Program-made: the position numbers and the translations under genes
NCBI GenBank assembly: GCA_024743175.1
Contig: JANSXA010000004.1
Span: forward strand, 332,872 to 396,871
Direction: 5' to 3'
DNA from: Pseudomonadaceae bacterium
GTDB taxonomy: Bacteria; Pseudomonadota; Gammaproteobacteria; Pseudomonadales; Azotimanducaceae
Length of the DNA stretch: 64,000 bases
In this document: positions 54,970 through 63,859 of the stretch, piece after piece
How positions within the stretch are numbered: position 1 is the first letter of the stretch
Layout: every line of letters begins with the position of its first letter
Notes under the pieces: model-generated
Database searches by the model: none
What the model saw: the letters and a program-made list of their open reading frames with translations, nothing else
Told to the model about the DNA's origin: nothing

Positions 54970-57900
54970 TCATTCGCTGATTAACAACAGCTTCAGCAGA
55001 AAACTATCGGGCGGGCATAAATCCTCAGGACAGTCATTTGGATCAAGAGGATTTAGATCGTTGTTGACTTCATAACCATCACTTAAGCTATCACGGTCAG
55101 TATCGCTTAAAAGGGGATCTGTACCATAAACATTGATTTCATCGAGATCCGACAGTCCATCTCCATCATCGTCCAGATCGACTGAATCTAACAATCCATC
55201 TCCGTCTGTATCGACGTCAATTGTGGCACTAATAGAAACCGGAGTTGGTGAGTTCGCTCCATCATGTCGTACAGAAAAAACGGACTCAAAGGCAGCTGTA
55301 TTTATATTCGACGTATCAAGGCGTAATGTTCCACAGATTTCCTCGGCTGCACCCAGATAGTTGTTGCTGCCAGTCCACGATAGTGACAGGTTGGTCGCTA
55401 GTTCGCCGATTTCTATTGGGAATTCGCTTTCGTTTCTTCCACAAAGCTGTGCCGTGAGTATGTCCCCTTGGGATACTTCTCCAAAGTCAATGAGTGAGGG
55501 ATCCAGGAGCAAAGACGGATTGGGGCTGCTGTTTACCGTAGGAATTGAGAATGGGAGGAATGCGTTAAACGGATTTATATCTGAGTAAGGGTTCTCGACA
55601 TCCGCTAGACGGTAGTCTTCAAGCTCTGCCGAAACCATTGCAGAACCCGGTCCGTCTACCCGAACGGCAAAAGTAACTCTTGAGTCATCTGCTGAAAACG
55701 ATGGAGAGCCATTTGCGCCCAACCTTGCGGTCGTGATATCCGACGGTCCTATTATGTTTAGATCACCAAGTTCCTGATCGTAGATTACCACTATCGATTC
55801 TACACCAGACGCGGTCTCCGCTTGATTGTCAATAATGTCGAATACTAGGTAACGGTCAGTAAGATTGCTGAAGCTTGGGTAGCCTAAATCAAATCGCTCA
55901 GCTTGCGATGGAAAAGGGTAGGCGATTTGGCCGCTCGCAAGATCTACGGTGCCGATCGACCAGTACCGAGTAGCATCTGGATCGTTGCACCCAGATGCAT
56001 CTTCCGTCGCGCAAGTAGCATAGTCAAAAACGATTTTTCTCGATGTGGGATCGACACGCACGGTATCAACGAACTCAACAGGAATTGATGGTGCTCCTTC
56101 AGTGTAACTAGGACCGGTAACAGTGAAAAAAACCGGCTCATCATCGGAAAACAGTGGCGCCGCAAAGATTACTGGTGCTTCCTGAAAGGTAAAAACTAGC
56201 ATTTCGCCGTCGGGTGTGACGGTCAGATCAGCTACAGTTAATCCCAAATCATCGAGACCAGATAGGTCCAACGGTTCTGCTTGACCTGAATTGGGATTCA
56301 GAAGATAAACTTCACCGTCTGTGCCCCTGAAAATGACGAGCAACGAACCGTCCTCGAACACTATTTGACTAGGTCTAGTGAACGCTGCAGGTTCGTTGTT
56401 CAGCGGGCCAACGTTGTCGTCTGGTGAATACGTCGGCGATTGATTGTCATACAACTGAAGATACAATCCATAGGTATTCTCTTCTACAGGGACTGTTGAC
56501 GGATCAGAAATTGGTGAGAGATATATAACAGCATTTCGACCCTGTATTTGAGGTGGATTGCTTCCTGCTGATCCGATTGTCGTATCATCGGATGGTATAC
56601 CTACTTGCTCCCACGCTAGTCGAACTGCCTGAACTTGCGGTGTTTCAACGCCAAACAATGCCACGGCAACAGCTTCCATCATTAAGGCGGCGTCTAAGAA
56701 GGTTGCGTTTCGATCGAGTGACTGCAAGGTCGCAAATGAAATACTTTCGGCAACTGCCCTCCCGACGCTTGTGCCAAGCCCTTCCAGTGAGAGACCTTCC
56801 GCTAGTAGGTAGTGGGCTCGATTGGGAATACCGCTATTGATATGGACCCCTCCGTTGTCAGCGCTTGTGCGAACGTAGTTTGCAAAATGCGATGGTTGGT
56901 TACGTAAAGAAGGGTTGGCAAGACTGCGTATAAAATTTTGCGATCCAACAAATACATCTTCACCAACTCGCCAATCTTCAGGGTCGACAGCGGCGCCAAA
57001 AAAATCCGCAAACGATTCGTTTAGAGCGCCGGATTGGTTGCGATAAGCCAGGTTTGAAGTGGTTGAAATTACCCCGTGGGTTATTTCATGCGCCATTACA
57101 TCCAGAGAGGCTGCCCAATTCCGCTCGGTTGTGCCATTGCCCGCACCGAATAGGAATAAATCGTCTCCAGATGCGATCGCGTTGCTGTAATTTCCATTAA
57201 CAACCACACGAACATCTTTGCCGTTCTCGTTCACAGCGGCGTAACCATGTGTGTTGGCGTAGTAGTCCACAAGGATGCGCACATTTTCTAATGCACTTAC
57301 AGCGGCCGAGTCCCATCCGCTATTGGCGTTGCCAGAAGTGACGACGGAAGCGCCTGCGACCGGATCGGATAAATCAGAGTTTGGGGCAGAGAAGATAGTT
57401 GTTTGGAACCCAACAGGAAATCGGGTATCGACCATTGAAAAGGTACTTCCAACTTGGTCCGCTTCAAATTGAACGGTTTCGCCGTTTAGGTCAGTTCCCG
57501 ATGCAGGCACCGCTACCTCATAGGTTAGTGGTAGTGCACGAACTATGTTGCTGGTGGCGGCGTCTAAATAGACTTCGAATTTTTTGAAGTCGCCGACATC
57601 CACAGTAACTCTGTAACCAACAAAATCATGGCCGCCTTCTCGTGCTATTCCTAATTCAGGTTCCGTAGCCATGGCTACATTGCTGTTCGTGTCAGCGAAA
57701 TACTGGGCAATTTCTGCCAGGATTTCTGAGTTGCTGAGAACTTTGGGCGTTGTTTTAGGTACCTGCGGTTCGTTGAATTCTCCTATGGCGGCATACATGC
57801 CTTGTTCGCTAGTTGATACGACAAGTCCGTGATCCCAGGCGGGCAACCCGTTGAAAAGTTTCTCAACCCGCGAATTGCAAATAGCAGCGCTGCAAATAGT

Positions 57901-58470
57901 GGAAACGTTTCCGATTTCACCTTCAGCTCCAAGACCAAAAAGATCGGCATGCTGGCCGACGATCTCTGCAATATCATTACTAACTTGATCTGGAGTTGAT
58001 TTCTTAACAATGGCGAGTGGAGATTTAAGGAAGATAGCGCTCAAATTTCTATTGTGATCGAAGGACAGCGTTGAAGGGCCAGAAGAGCTGTATGTTTCTT
58101 CAAAAACGCGTAATTGTGCTTCTTTTTTCGGGTCAAGCTTTGGTCCAATAGCTTGGTCGGCAGCGCTTTCAGAGCCTCGCTGAAAATAATCTGTGAGTTC
58201 AGATACATTAGCCTTAACTGCAGCGATTGCTTCTTCCGGCGTGACAGTATTTGCGTTTTGGGGGATCTGGCGAAGGCTTTGTTGGCGCGTAGCGCTCAGA
58301 GGCTTAGCTTTTCCGTTTAGGGCGAGCAGTATCTCGTTTGGGTCGACATTGCTGGCTGCTAGATTCTCGAACGATTTGGGCGCTGATTGATGGAACCACA
58401 AATAACCGGTTGCTATAGAAGCGATGGCTGCACAACCGAAAACACAGAGTATTAGAGTTTTTCGTTCCAT
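54970..58470 (-). CDS. Secreted M4 (thermolysin-like) metalloprotease with propeller and TSP3 tail
   Basis: About 1166 residues from the ATG at 58470 (MERKTLILCVFG, hydrophobic export signal). Propeptide to about 350; catalytic domain with zinc motif HEITHGVIS, NESFADFFG supplying the third ligand, and GGVHINSGIPNRAHYLL with the catalytic His. After it come TolB/WD40-like propeller segments (FRGTDGEVYLLNPNSG, SFSADDSRVTFAV), a beta-sandwich domain, and thrombospondin-3 repeats (DTDGDGLLDSVD). The end DCPEDLCPPDSFLLKLLLIS resembles that of the FG-GAP protein. Extracellular proteolysis is the probable role. Confidence 0.88.
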   Translation of the reverse strand: MERKTLILCVFGCAAIASIATGYLWFHQSAPKSFENLAASNVDPNEILLALNGKAKPLSATRQQSLRQIPQNANTVTPEEAIAAVKANVSELTDYFQRGSESAADQAIGPKLDPKKEAQLRVFEETYSSSGPSTLSFDHNRNLSAIFLKSPLAIVKKSTPDQVSNDIAEIVGQHADLFGLGAEGEIGNVSTICSAAICNSRVEKLFNGLPAWDHGLVVSTSEQGMYAAIGEFNEPQVPKTTPKVLSNSEILAEIAQYFADTNSNVAMATEPELGIAREGGHDFVGYRVTVDVGDFKKFEVYLDAATSNIVRALPLTYEVAVPASGTDLNGETVQFEADQVGSTFSMVDTRFPVGFQTTIFSAPNSDLSDPVAGASVVTSGNANSGWDSAAVSALENVRILVDYYANTHGYAAVNENGKDVRVVVNGNYSNAIASGDDLFLFGAGNGTTERNWAASLDVMAHEITHGVISTTSNLAYRNQSGALNESFADFFGAAVDPEDWRVGEDVFVGSQNFIRSLANPSLRNQPSHFANYVRTSADNGGVHINSGIPNRAHYLLAEGLSLEGLGTSVGRAVAESISFATLQSLDRNATFLDAALMMEAVAVALFGVETPQVQAVRLAWEQVGIPSDDTTIGSAGSNPPQIQGRNAVIYLSPISDPSTVPVEENTYGLYLQLYDNQSPTYSPDDNVGPLNNEPAAFTRPSQIVFEDGSLLVIFRGTDGEVYLLNPNSGQAEPLDLSGLDDLGLTVADLTVTPDGEMLVFTFQEAPVIFAAPLFSDDEPVFFTVTGPSYTEGAPSIPVEFVDTVRVDPTSRKIVFDYATCATEDASGCNDPDATRYWSIGTVDLASGQIAYPFPSQAERFDLGYPSFSNLTDRYLVFDIIDNQAETASGVESIVVIYDQELGDLNIIGPSDITTARLGANGSPSFSADDSRVTFAVRVDGPGSAMVSAELEDYRLADVENPYSDINPFNAFLPFSIPTVNSSPNPSLLLDPSLIDFGEVSQGDILTAQLCGRNESEFPIEIGELATNLSLSWTGSNNYLGAAEEICGTLRLDTSNINTAAFESVFSVRHDGANSPTPVSISATIDVDTDGDGLLDSVDLDDDGDGLSDLDEINVYGTDPLLSDTDRDSLSDGYEVNNDLNPLDPNDCPEDLCPPDSFLLKLLLISE

Positions 58471-58762
58471 ATTCGCTCCCCATAAGTTTTTCGAACGTAT
58501 CAAGAAACGAAAGATCTGTCACGTCTGTGATAAAGCAGGGCAGACGCATTCTTTGTCCCGATATATTGCCACATGGTATTCAGTAACAAGAAAACGGCTG
58601 GCGCGACTTTACCAGCACCATTCGCTTCGATAATTGTTTCGCGAGCATCCTGGTTAAGGAAATTATGGATCAAGCCGCCATGGCGGCCCCTGAAACTGGC
58701 GTAACGGGCGTTCTACAATAAATACTACGCTTAGTGGAAGTGTTATAGGCGCAAAGCGGCAC

Positions 58763-59764
58763 CTAGAGCAGTTCTTGCACTCTGGGATTCGGGTTGCCGA
58801 AACTGACGATCTTTACATCCAATGGGTATCGCTCGAACAGTTCCAGGGCGCGCTTAATCGACGCAAGAATCCATTCAATGCGATTACCAAACACACCGCC
58901 ACCTACCAGAGTTAAGAAGACCCTGTTGTTCCCTGTATTTGCAAGGTTGATGACCGCAGAAGCCAAAGTTGCTTCGTAGGTTGCTTCGAGGATAATTCTA
59001 GCAAACTGTTCCCACTTTTCGGGCGCGTGTGATGAGTAAGCGACTGGGAGAGCAGAACAGTAAGCGTGCGAGACCAGGTGACCGCAATCTCCAAACGTCA
59101 CCTCCGTATCCCATTGCAGGCCGATCTTAAGTGCCCCTCGGATCTCATCCAGTTGAGTAGTATCCATATCAGCTAGCTTCGCATTAATCTGTGTGAGTCC
59201 TTCCGCAGAAGCGATCACATATCCATTTTGCATTGACCAATATCGATCATTCTCGTTTCCTAAACTTTTCCCTAGTTTTTCCAGGCAGTCGATTTGATGG
59301 TCTACGGATTGCCCAACACGTCCATCGACGGGAGCAAAGTAGTTACGGAAAATTGTGCCTGCTCCCGCAGCGATAGCGCAAGCTGGACCCTGAGTAGCGT
59401 CTCCAGCGTAGATTGCAACTCCGGCTTCAGGTGTTACGGATGGCGAGACCATCTCAAGGAGGTTGAACTGAGAAGCCACTTGAAACAATGCTCCGGAAGC
59501 ATCAGGTTCAAGATGTAGAGCCTGCACGTCCGCTACAATCTCTTCTATGGAGAGTGCAGTTGTCTTTAACTCGCTCCCTTTGATCAGTAGCCGAAGCTGT
59601 GCCAAAGTCGGGGTTTCCAGGCGCCCATACTCCATATCTCGGCCGTTAACTTTGGAGGTGATTGTCGAGCCGTTCACTATCATATTGGCGCGCACCTGAT
59701 CCGGTGTTTCTTCGATAAAGCCAGTGAGGTTTTGAAACCAATTCTGTTTCAAAGAAATAGCCAA
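58763..59764 (-). CDS. Conserved protein of unknown function
   Basis: 333 residues, no signal peptide. Strikingly motif-rich: WFQNLTGFIE near the start, GALFQVASQFNLLEMVSP (91-108), YAGDATQGPACAIAAGAGTI (119-138), RNYF, WDTEVTFGDCGHLVSHAYCS, and FLTLVGGGVFGNRIEWI (283-299). Such glycine-rich loops recall nucleotide- or ADP-ribose-binding folds such as macrodomains, but I cannot assign it. Stands alone between long non-coding gaps. Confidence 0.7.
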   Translation of the reverse strand: MAISLKQNWFQNLTGFIEETPDQVRANMIVNGSTITSKVNGRDMEYGRLETPTLAQLRLLIKGSELKTTALSIEEIVADVQALHLEPDASGALFQVASQFNLLEMVSPSVTPEAGVAIYAGDATQGPACAIAAGAGTIFRNYFAPVDGRVGQSVDHQIDCLEKLGKSLGNENDRYWSMQNGYVIASAEGLTQINAKLADMDTTQLDEIRGALKIGLQWDTEVTFGDCGHLVSHAYCSALPVAYSSHAPEKWEQFARIILEATYEATLASAVINLANTGNNRVFLTLVGGGVFGNRIEWILASIKRALELFERYPLDVKIVSFGNPNPRVQELL

Positions 59765-60147
59765 GAAAGTTAAAAAGTAAAGAAATACTGATTGAGCTCG
59801 TATGTCAAATTGCCATTAGCTAATTGGCCAATGGCACAAAGCAAGAATCAAAGTAGTGTTAGTCCCACCTGATATCTTCATTATTTCGACTGAAATCTTA
59901 GCCGAATAGAGAAAACTGCCTTTTCAGTGTTTCGCCCACACCGAGAAGAGTTTTTCTTTTGAATCCTTTGTAGAAAAACAAGAACCAGCGTAGAGCCTAC
60001 GTCATGCAAAGACATTCCGAATCTCCCTCGCTAACAGCTCCCCAAGCTCCTTGCTTACTCCAAGGAATCACTTTAATAGTCGTTCAACATCGATAAGAAT
60101 GTCGACCTGTATATCGTGCGTTTTACCTTCGCAGAGAAGGTAGCGTC
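59765..60147. other. No gene seen
   Basis: 383 A/T-rich bases between two minus-strand genes. No RNA gene, terminator or IS end recognised. Confidence 0.45.
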
Positions 60148-60960
60148 TCAGCCTTTGCCGGTTAGGACGCCCTCTTTGATAAGTCGGGCCCACATCCAAG
60201 CCCGAACAGCCGGCACTGCTTTGGAATCCCCCGGTAGCTCGTGATCGGACCAAGGCAGGCCACCGAGGGCGCCATGGCTTCCTGCGAATTTGGCTGTATC
60301 GTACTTACCAGGTGGCAATACTGACAAACCAGTATTACCGAAATTTGAAGGGGAGAGTCCAGTAGCATTACGCGTTTTCCACTTAAGGTCCCTGTCCTTG
60401 TTACGCGGAACTGCATGAGCGTTGATGCGGTTGCGCACCTGCGCCGTTGCCTTTGGATCCCCACCCAGGAGCGCCGAGCGAATTCGGTTGCCGGTATTTT
60501 TGGCGGACAGCGCAGCATTCGCTTTATCCAGCTGCTTGCGGGTGGTCGCAACCTCGTCTTCGTACTTGCGAGCAAATTCTCGGTCGCGGATTGCGTGATA
60601 GACATTCTGCACGTTGCCGCTGATCTTCTCTCCCGTTGATATGATAGCGCGGTCAACGGCGTCAAAGAGAAACATTGCCCTGACTGGACGTGGATTGATC
60701 TTCCGGGCAACGATAACAGCTGCGGCGCCACCCCTACTATAGCCACAAAGGTACACAGGTTCGCTCTCGGGCCGCCGTCTAATCTCTAAGTAGATCTCAT
60801 CGACAATCGTCGAAAGTTCCGTACCTAGAAGCGAGGGACCCCGGTTATAGATTGACCGATCTCCCGTCATGTTATTCAATTGCTTACAAAAGCTGCCATT
60901 CATCTCGATGTCGTAAGTGCTATCTAGCCATGGGCCAGTGCCATCGATGATATAGAGCAT
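60148..60960 (-). CDS. Small DUF2235/Tle1-like lipase or phospholipase
   Basis: 270-residue alpha/beta hydrolase. The nucleophile elbow GYSRGGAA (Ser75), an acid in MFLFDAV (Asp100) and the late FAGSHGALGG (His229) match the order and wording of the catalytic triad in DUF2235 proteins, which include type VI secretion phospholipase effectors of the Tle1 class. A charged helical insert (about 125-165) separates acid and His. Much shorter than Tle1. No VgrG, PAAR or immunity gene is recognised nearby, so secretion is only a possibility. Confidence 0.72.
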   Translation of the reverse strand: MLYIIDGTGPWLDSTYDIEMNGSFCKQLNNMTGDRSIYNRGPSLLGTELSTIVDEIYLEIRRRPESEPVYLCGYSRGGAAAVIVARKINPRPVRAMFLFDAVDRAIISTGEKISGNVQNVYHAIRDREFARKYEDEVATTRKQLDKANAALSAKNTGNRIRSALLGGDPKATAQVRNRINAHAVPRNKDRDLKWKTRNATGLSPSNFGNTGLSVLPPGKYDTAKFAGSHGALGGLPWSDHELPGDSKAVPAVRAWMWARLIKEGVLTGKG

Positions 60961-61594
60961 GAATCCGCTCCCTATTTTCAGGTTGAACTCAGACGATTCG
61001 TTAATAATGAACCGGCTCCTGACAAATTAAAACCAGCTAGCCGGCCGAGAACCGATCATTTAGATGTTATGGGGTAAAGATAGCCGATTCCATCTAGGCC
61101 CTAGAGCGAGATTCTATCGCGCGGCGGATCTAACGAGGTTCCATTGCTTGAGTGTTCGTTTGATGACATTAGCGTTGTCATTATGCAACAAAAGAGTGGC
61201 AAGGCATCGCAAGAAAGCGTGTGACCGCATTTTCTCCACAGAAAGAGATTGATTTTTTGTAGGGTGGCAGCTTTTCAAACTCACGCGGTATCTCGGCAAC
61301 CCTAAATCGTACCTTCATTCTCTCTTGCTAGTTACGGACTGTGGGTGGGTGGCAGGCCTGTTTCTCGAAAACCTGAAGATTGCCTTTTGCCGCAAAGAGA
61401 CATTGAGTCAGCCTCACCCAGCCGCTAGCTCGATCATTCGACCTGAACACAGGATTGTCCTGGTTGTACGGTGGAAAATTGCATATAGGAATAAGCGATC
61501 AGCTTGAAAGACAGGCATGAATTCTCTTTCTGTTGCGGGAGCTGCAGTAAGAATGGCCAGTGTCGCGGTAACAGCCGCTGCCTCGGTGCCCCTT
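60961..61594. other. No convincing gene
   Basis: 634 bases. Short frames exist on both strands, including a 40-codon plus-strand frame starting at 61517, but none has a ribosome site plus family likeness. Possibly a degraded region next to the IS30 remnant. Confidence 0.4.
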
Positions 61595-61873
61595 TTATAT
61601 AAAATCGAACAGTGCTTTTTGGAAGATCGCCTCTATTAGGAGAGGTTCTTCTCCGAGTTCCGCCATTGCCGAGAAGTCCGCGTCCCCGCTAAATCTCCTA
61701 GGCATACTCAACGCGAATAACGTGGACTTGAGACTAAACGCTGTCTCAACCTTGAACTCAGTTAGGGTGAAGGTCACCTCGACATTCGAACAATGAGCGT
61801 ATTCGCGTGTCACATGAAATGACACATCGAAGCTTGTTTGTTCGGGCTCGGGGCGTTCTAAAGTAGGAATCAC
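61595..61873 (-). CDS. Doubtful small hypothetical protein
   Basis: 92 codons from a GTG lacking a well-spaced ribosome site. Composition is protein-like with alternating beta pattern (TSFDVSFHVTREYAHCSN, VEVTFTLTEFKVETAFS) and an acidic helical end. Unrecognised. Could be genuine or a remnant cut by the IS30 insertion just upstream. Confidence 0.3.
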   Translation of the reverse strand: MIPTLERPEPEQTSFDVSFHVTREYAHCSNVEVTFTLTEFKVETAFSLKSTLFALSMPRRFSGDADFSAMAELGEEPLLIEAIFQKALFDFI

Positions 61874-61919
61874 TTCCGTGTCTGAGATCGCAGCGGGTTA
61901 TATGACGGTCACGGTACTC

Positions 61920-62477
61920 AAGCTTAAAAGGCCAAGGTTTTGGGGATTCGTTGATGCGATACACATCCGCGAACGACGGGCATCTGTTGAAGATCGGGCA
62001 GTGCCGAGTCACTGGAACGGCGATCTGATCTCGGAGTCATGCAATAGCCACATCGTTTTATTGGTTGAGTGACAGACGCGGTATGTGAAATTAGCTCGAC
62101 CTAGCAACAAGAACACCGACACATTTGTTAGAGCGCTGATCGCATCATCCCAAAAATTGCCCAGCGAGTTGTACAAATCGCTCACTTAGGACCGCGGCTC
62201 AGAGATGTCGGGTCATGAGAAATTCACGTTGTCGCCCTACATTAAAGTGTACTTCTGCGATCCACGGAGTCCGTGGCTGCGAGGTTCAAACGAGAATGCC
62301 AATCGATTGTTACGACAGTACTTCCCCAAAGGCACCGACCTGTCGGTTCCTGCCTAAGCAGAATTCAACCGCGTAGTTGGACAGCTCAACGAGAAACCAA
62401 GAAAGACGTTATGCTATGAAACACCGGCAGAGCGGTGTAACCAATGTGTTGCGTTGACCGGTTTAATCCACCCCTAG
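61920..62477 (+). mobile_element. IS30-family transposase pseudogene
   Basis: One plus-strand frame matches the catalytic half of IS30 transposases: VDAIHIRERRASVEDRAVPS, HWNGDLISESCNSHIVLLVE, VYFCDPRSPWLRGSNENANR, LLRQYFPKGTDLS and LNEKPRKTLCYETPAERCN. It is interrupted by three in-frame stops: TGA 62070-62072, TAG 62187-62189 (at the LTW-DRG position) and TAA 62355-62357. No frameshift. The N-terminal DNA-binding part and inverted repeats are missing. Confidence 0.88.
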
Positions 62478-62545
62478 CAGCGGACATTTAGAGGTGAAAA
62501 GATGCCTAAAAAACGTAGTCCGATATTGAAATGCGCAATGCGAGT

Positions 62546-63166
62546 TTAGTGCTTTTCAACTATGCATTTCGCGCAAAATGCTTTTCCAGACAATGCCATA
62601 GAACTACACCCACTATACCTACAGGGTGTATCGCATATACCTGATTCGCGTTCTAACTTTTTTATCTGCTCGTTGATGCTCGCTAGTCGGCTTGCTTCGC
62701 TAGCGTCTTGAGCATCTCTAATCGCTTGAATCACTTCTGTTTCCGAATACGATCGGTTTTCTCGGCACCATTGCAACCAGTACGTGTCGTCTATTTGAGA
62801 TCTATCTAGATGTTCAACGAACTTTGGTTCGTCGGTACTTCTTAATGCATGTTGAATGAACTGTTCCGGCAGCATCACGTCATGTTGCTGGACATAGTGC
62901 GCTAAGTGTACTGGCCACACCCACTCTCCGTCGCTGATATGCATCGACGTTCCTGTCCAGTCTGTCCCGCAGCCAAATACGCAACGGTGTTTATGAAAGT
63001 ACGTATCTAACATCCTGGCAAATGAATCCACACTATTTGTATCAAAGTAGATGTATTCAACTATTGCCCTCTTTTGTTCAGTTGGGTATTGGCCGACCAA
63101 CTCCTGGGGGGGCGCGAGTAACTCATAGTCCTCGTGGCCTGCGCACCATCGCCCAATCAGTTTCAT
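62546..63166 (-). CDS. Unrecognised protein with C-terminal putative zinc-binding cysteines
   Basis: 206 residues. N-terminal domain begins MKLIGRWCAGHEDYELLAPP and contains DGEWVWPVHLAHYVQQHDV; a helical segment (about 140-175) leads to a Cys-rich end, CDTPCRYSGCSSMALSGKAF followed by CAKC, five cysteines spaced like a small zinc finger. The N-terminal style is reminiscent of immunity-type proteins, without a firm match. Flanked by IS remnants. Confidence 0.6.
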   Translation of the reverse strand: MKLIGRWCAGHEDYELLAPPQELVGQYPTEQKRAIVEYIYFDTNSVDSFARMLDTYFHKHRCVFGCGTDWTGTSMHISDGEWVWPVHLAHYVQQHDVMLPEQFIQHALRSTDEPKFVEHLDRSQIDDTYWLQWCRENRSYSETEVIQAIRDAQDASEASRLASINEQIKKLERESGICDTPCRYSGCSSMALSGKAFCAKCIVEKH

Positions 63167-63325
63167 ACTTAGTTCCTTTACCTGGTTGAAATTGAGGATA
63201 AAAAAACAGTAACTCTGTTGACTGTTTATATCCGCTTTGGGTTGCGGACGTTTTTACTTAGCCATTCCTAATTCTGCTTTCGACTGTGAATTTAACCGGT
63301 TGAAACCGCAACCTAAAGCGGACAA

Positions 63326-63859
63326 TCACCGTTTCCAGAACTGCCACCATTTCTTATTCGCATGTGCAATCAAGTGCTCAAAGGGTTGCTGAGGCTCGCT
63401 AATCTCAGGTGTATCCTGATTATCAGGCCACCTCATTTTAGTTCTTAGTGTATACAACCCTCGAATTCGAGGAAGGATTTTGCTTAGCGCCTCATGCTCT
63501 CGCTCGCCCAATTCGTTCCTCTTATGCAGCATCCGCTCGTATTCAAAAATCAAATCCGAAGCCTCATCGAAACTGCCTGGGTTCAGTGCGTCCATGAATT
63601 TCACTTCTCTTGGGTCGGCTGATCCGCTCTTCTGCAATCGGACTGCCTTTTCAGAATAGAACGGCGTTATGTACTTGGAAATCAGTTCATGATCCGGAGT
63701 TGAATGTGTCAACGTATATCCATCTGGCACAGGAAACCAATGTGGATCAGCCTCCTTTTCCGCTGCTTGTATTTTCGCTACTAGTTCACCGTCGCGTTCT
63801 TTTTCCTCAATTGCCTCCTGTATCTTTCGATCTACTTTCGAAAGGTCCGTACCTGGCAG
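63326..63859 (-). pseudogene. Unrecognised gene disrupted at its 5' end by IS3 insertion
   Basis: The minus-strand frame is open from the IS boundary (about 63859) to the stop at 63326, about 177 codons, and reads like protein throughout: LPGTDLSKVDRKIQEAIEEK, DPHWFPVPDGYTLTHST, then a helical region ending ANKKWWQFWKR. The only internal start near the front is a GTG at 63730. The coding likeness continues to the exact point where IS3 sequence begins, so the gene was cut. Function unknown. Confidence 0.65.

Noticed and set aside
61517..61639. 40-codon plus-strand frame starting MNSLSVAGAAV
   Set aside because: Alanine-rich and plausible as a small membrane peptide, but no clear ribosome site or relative is seen and it overlaps another weak frame.
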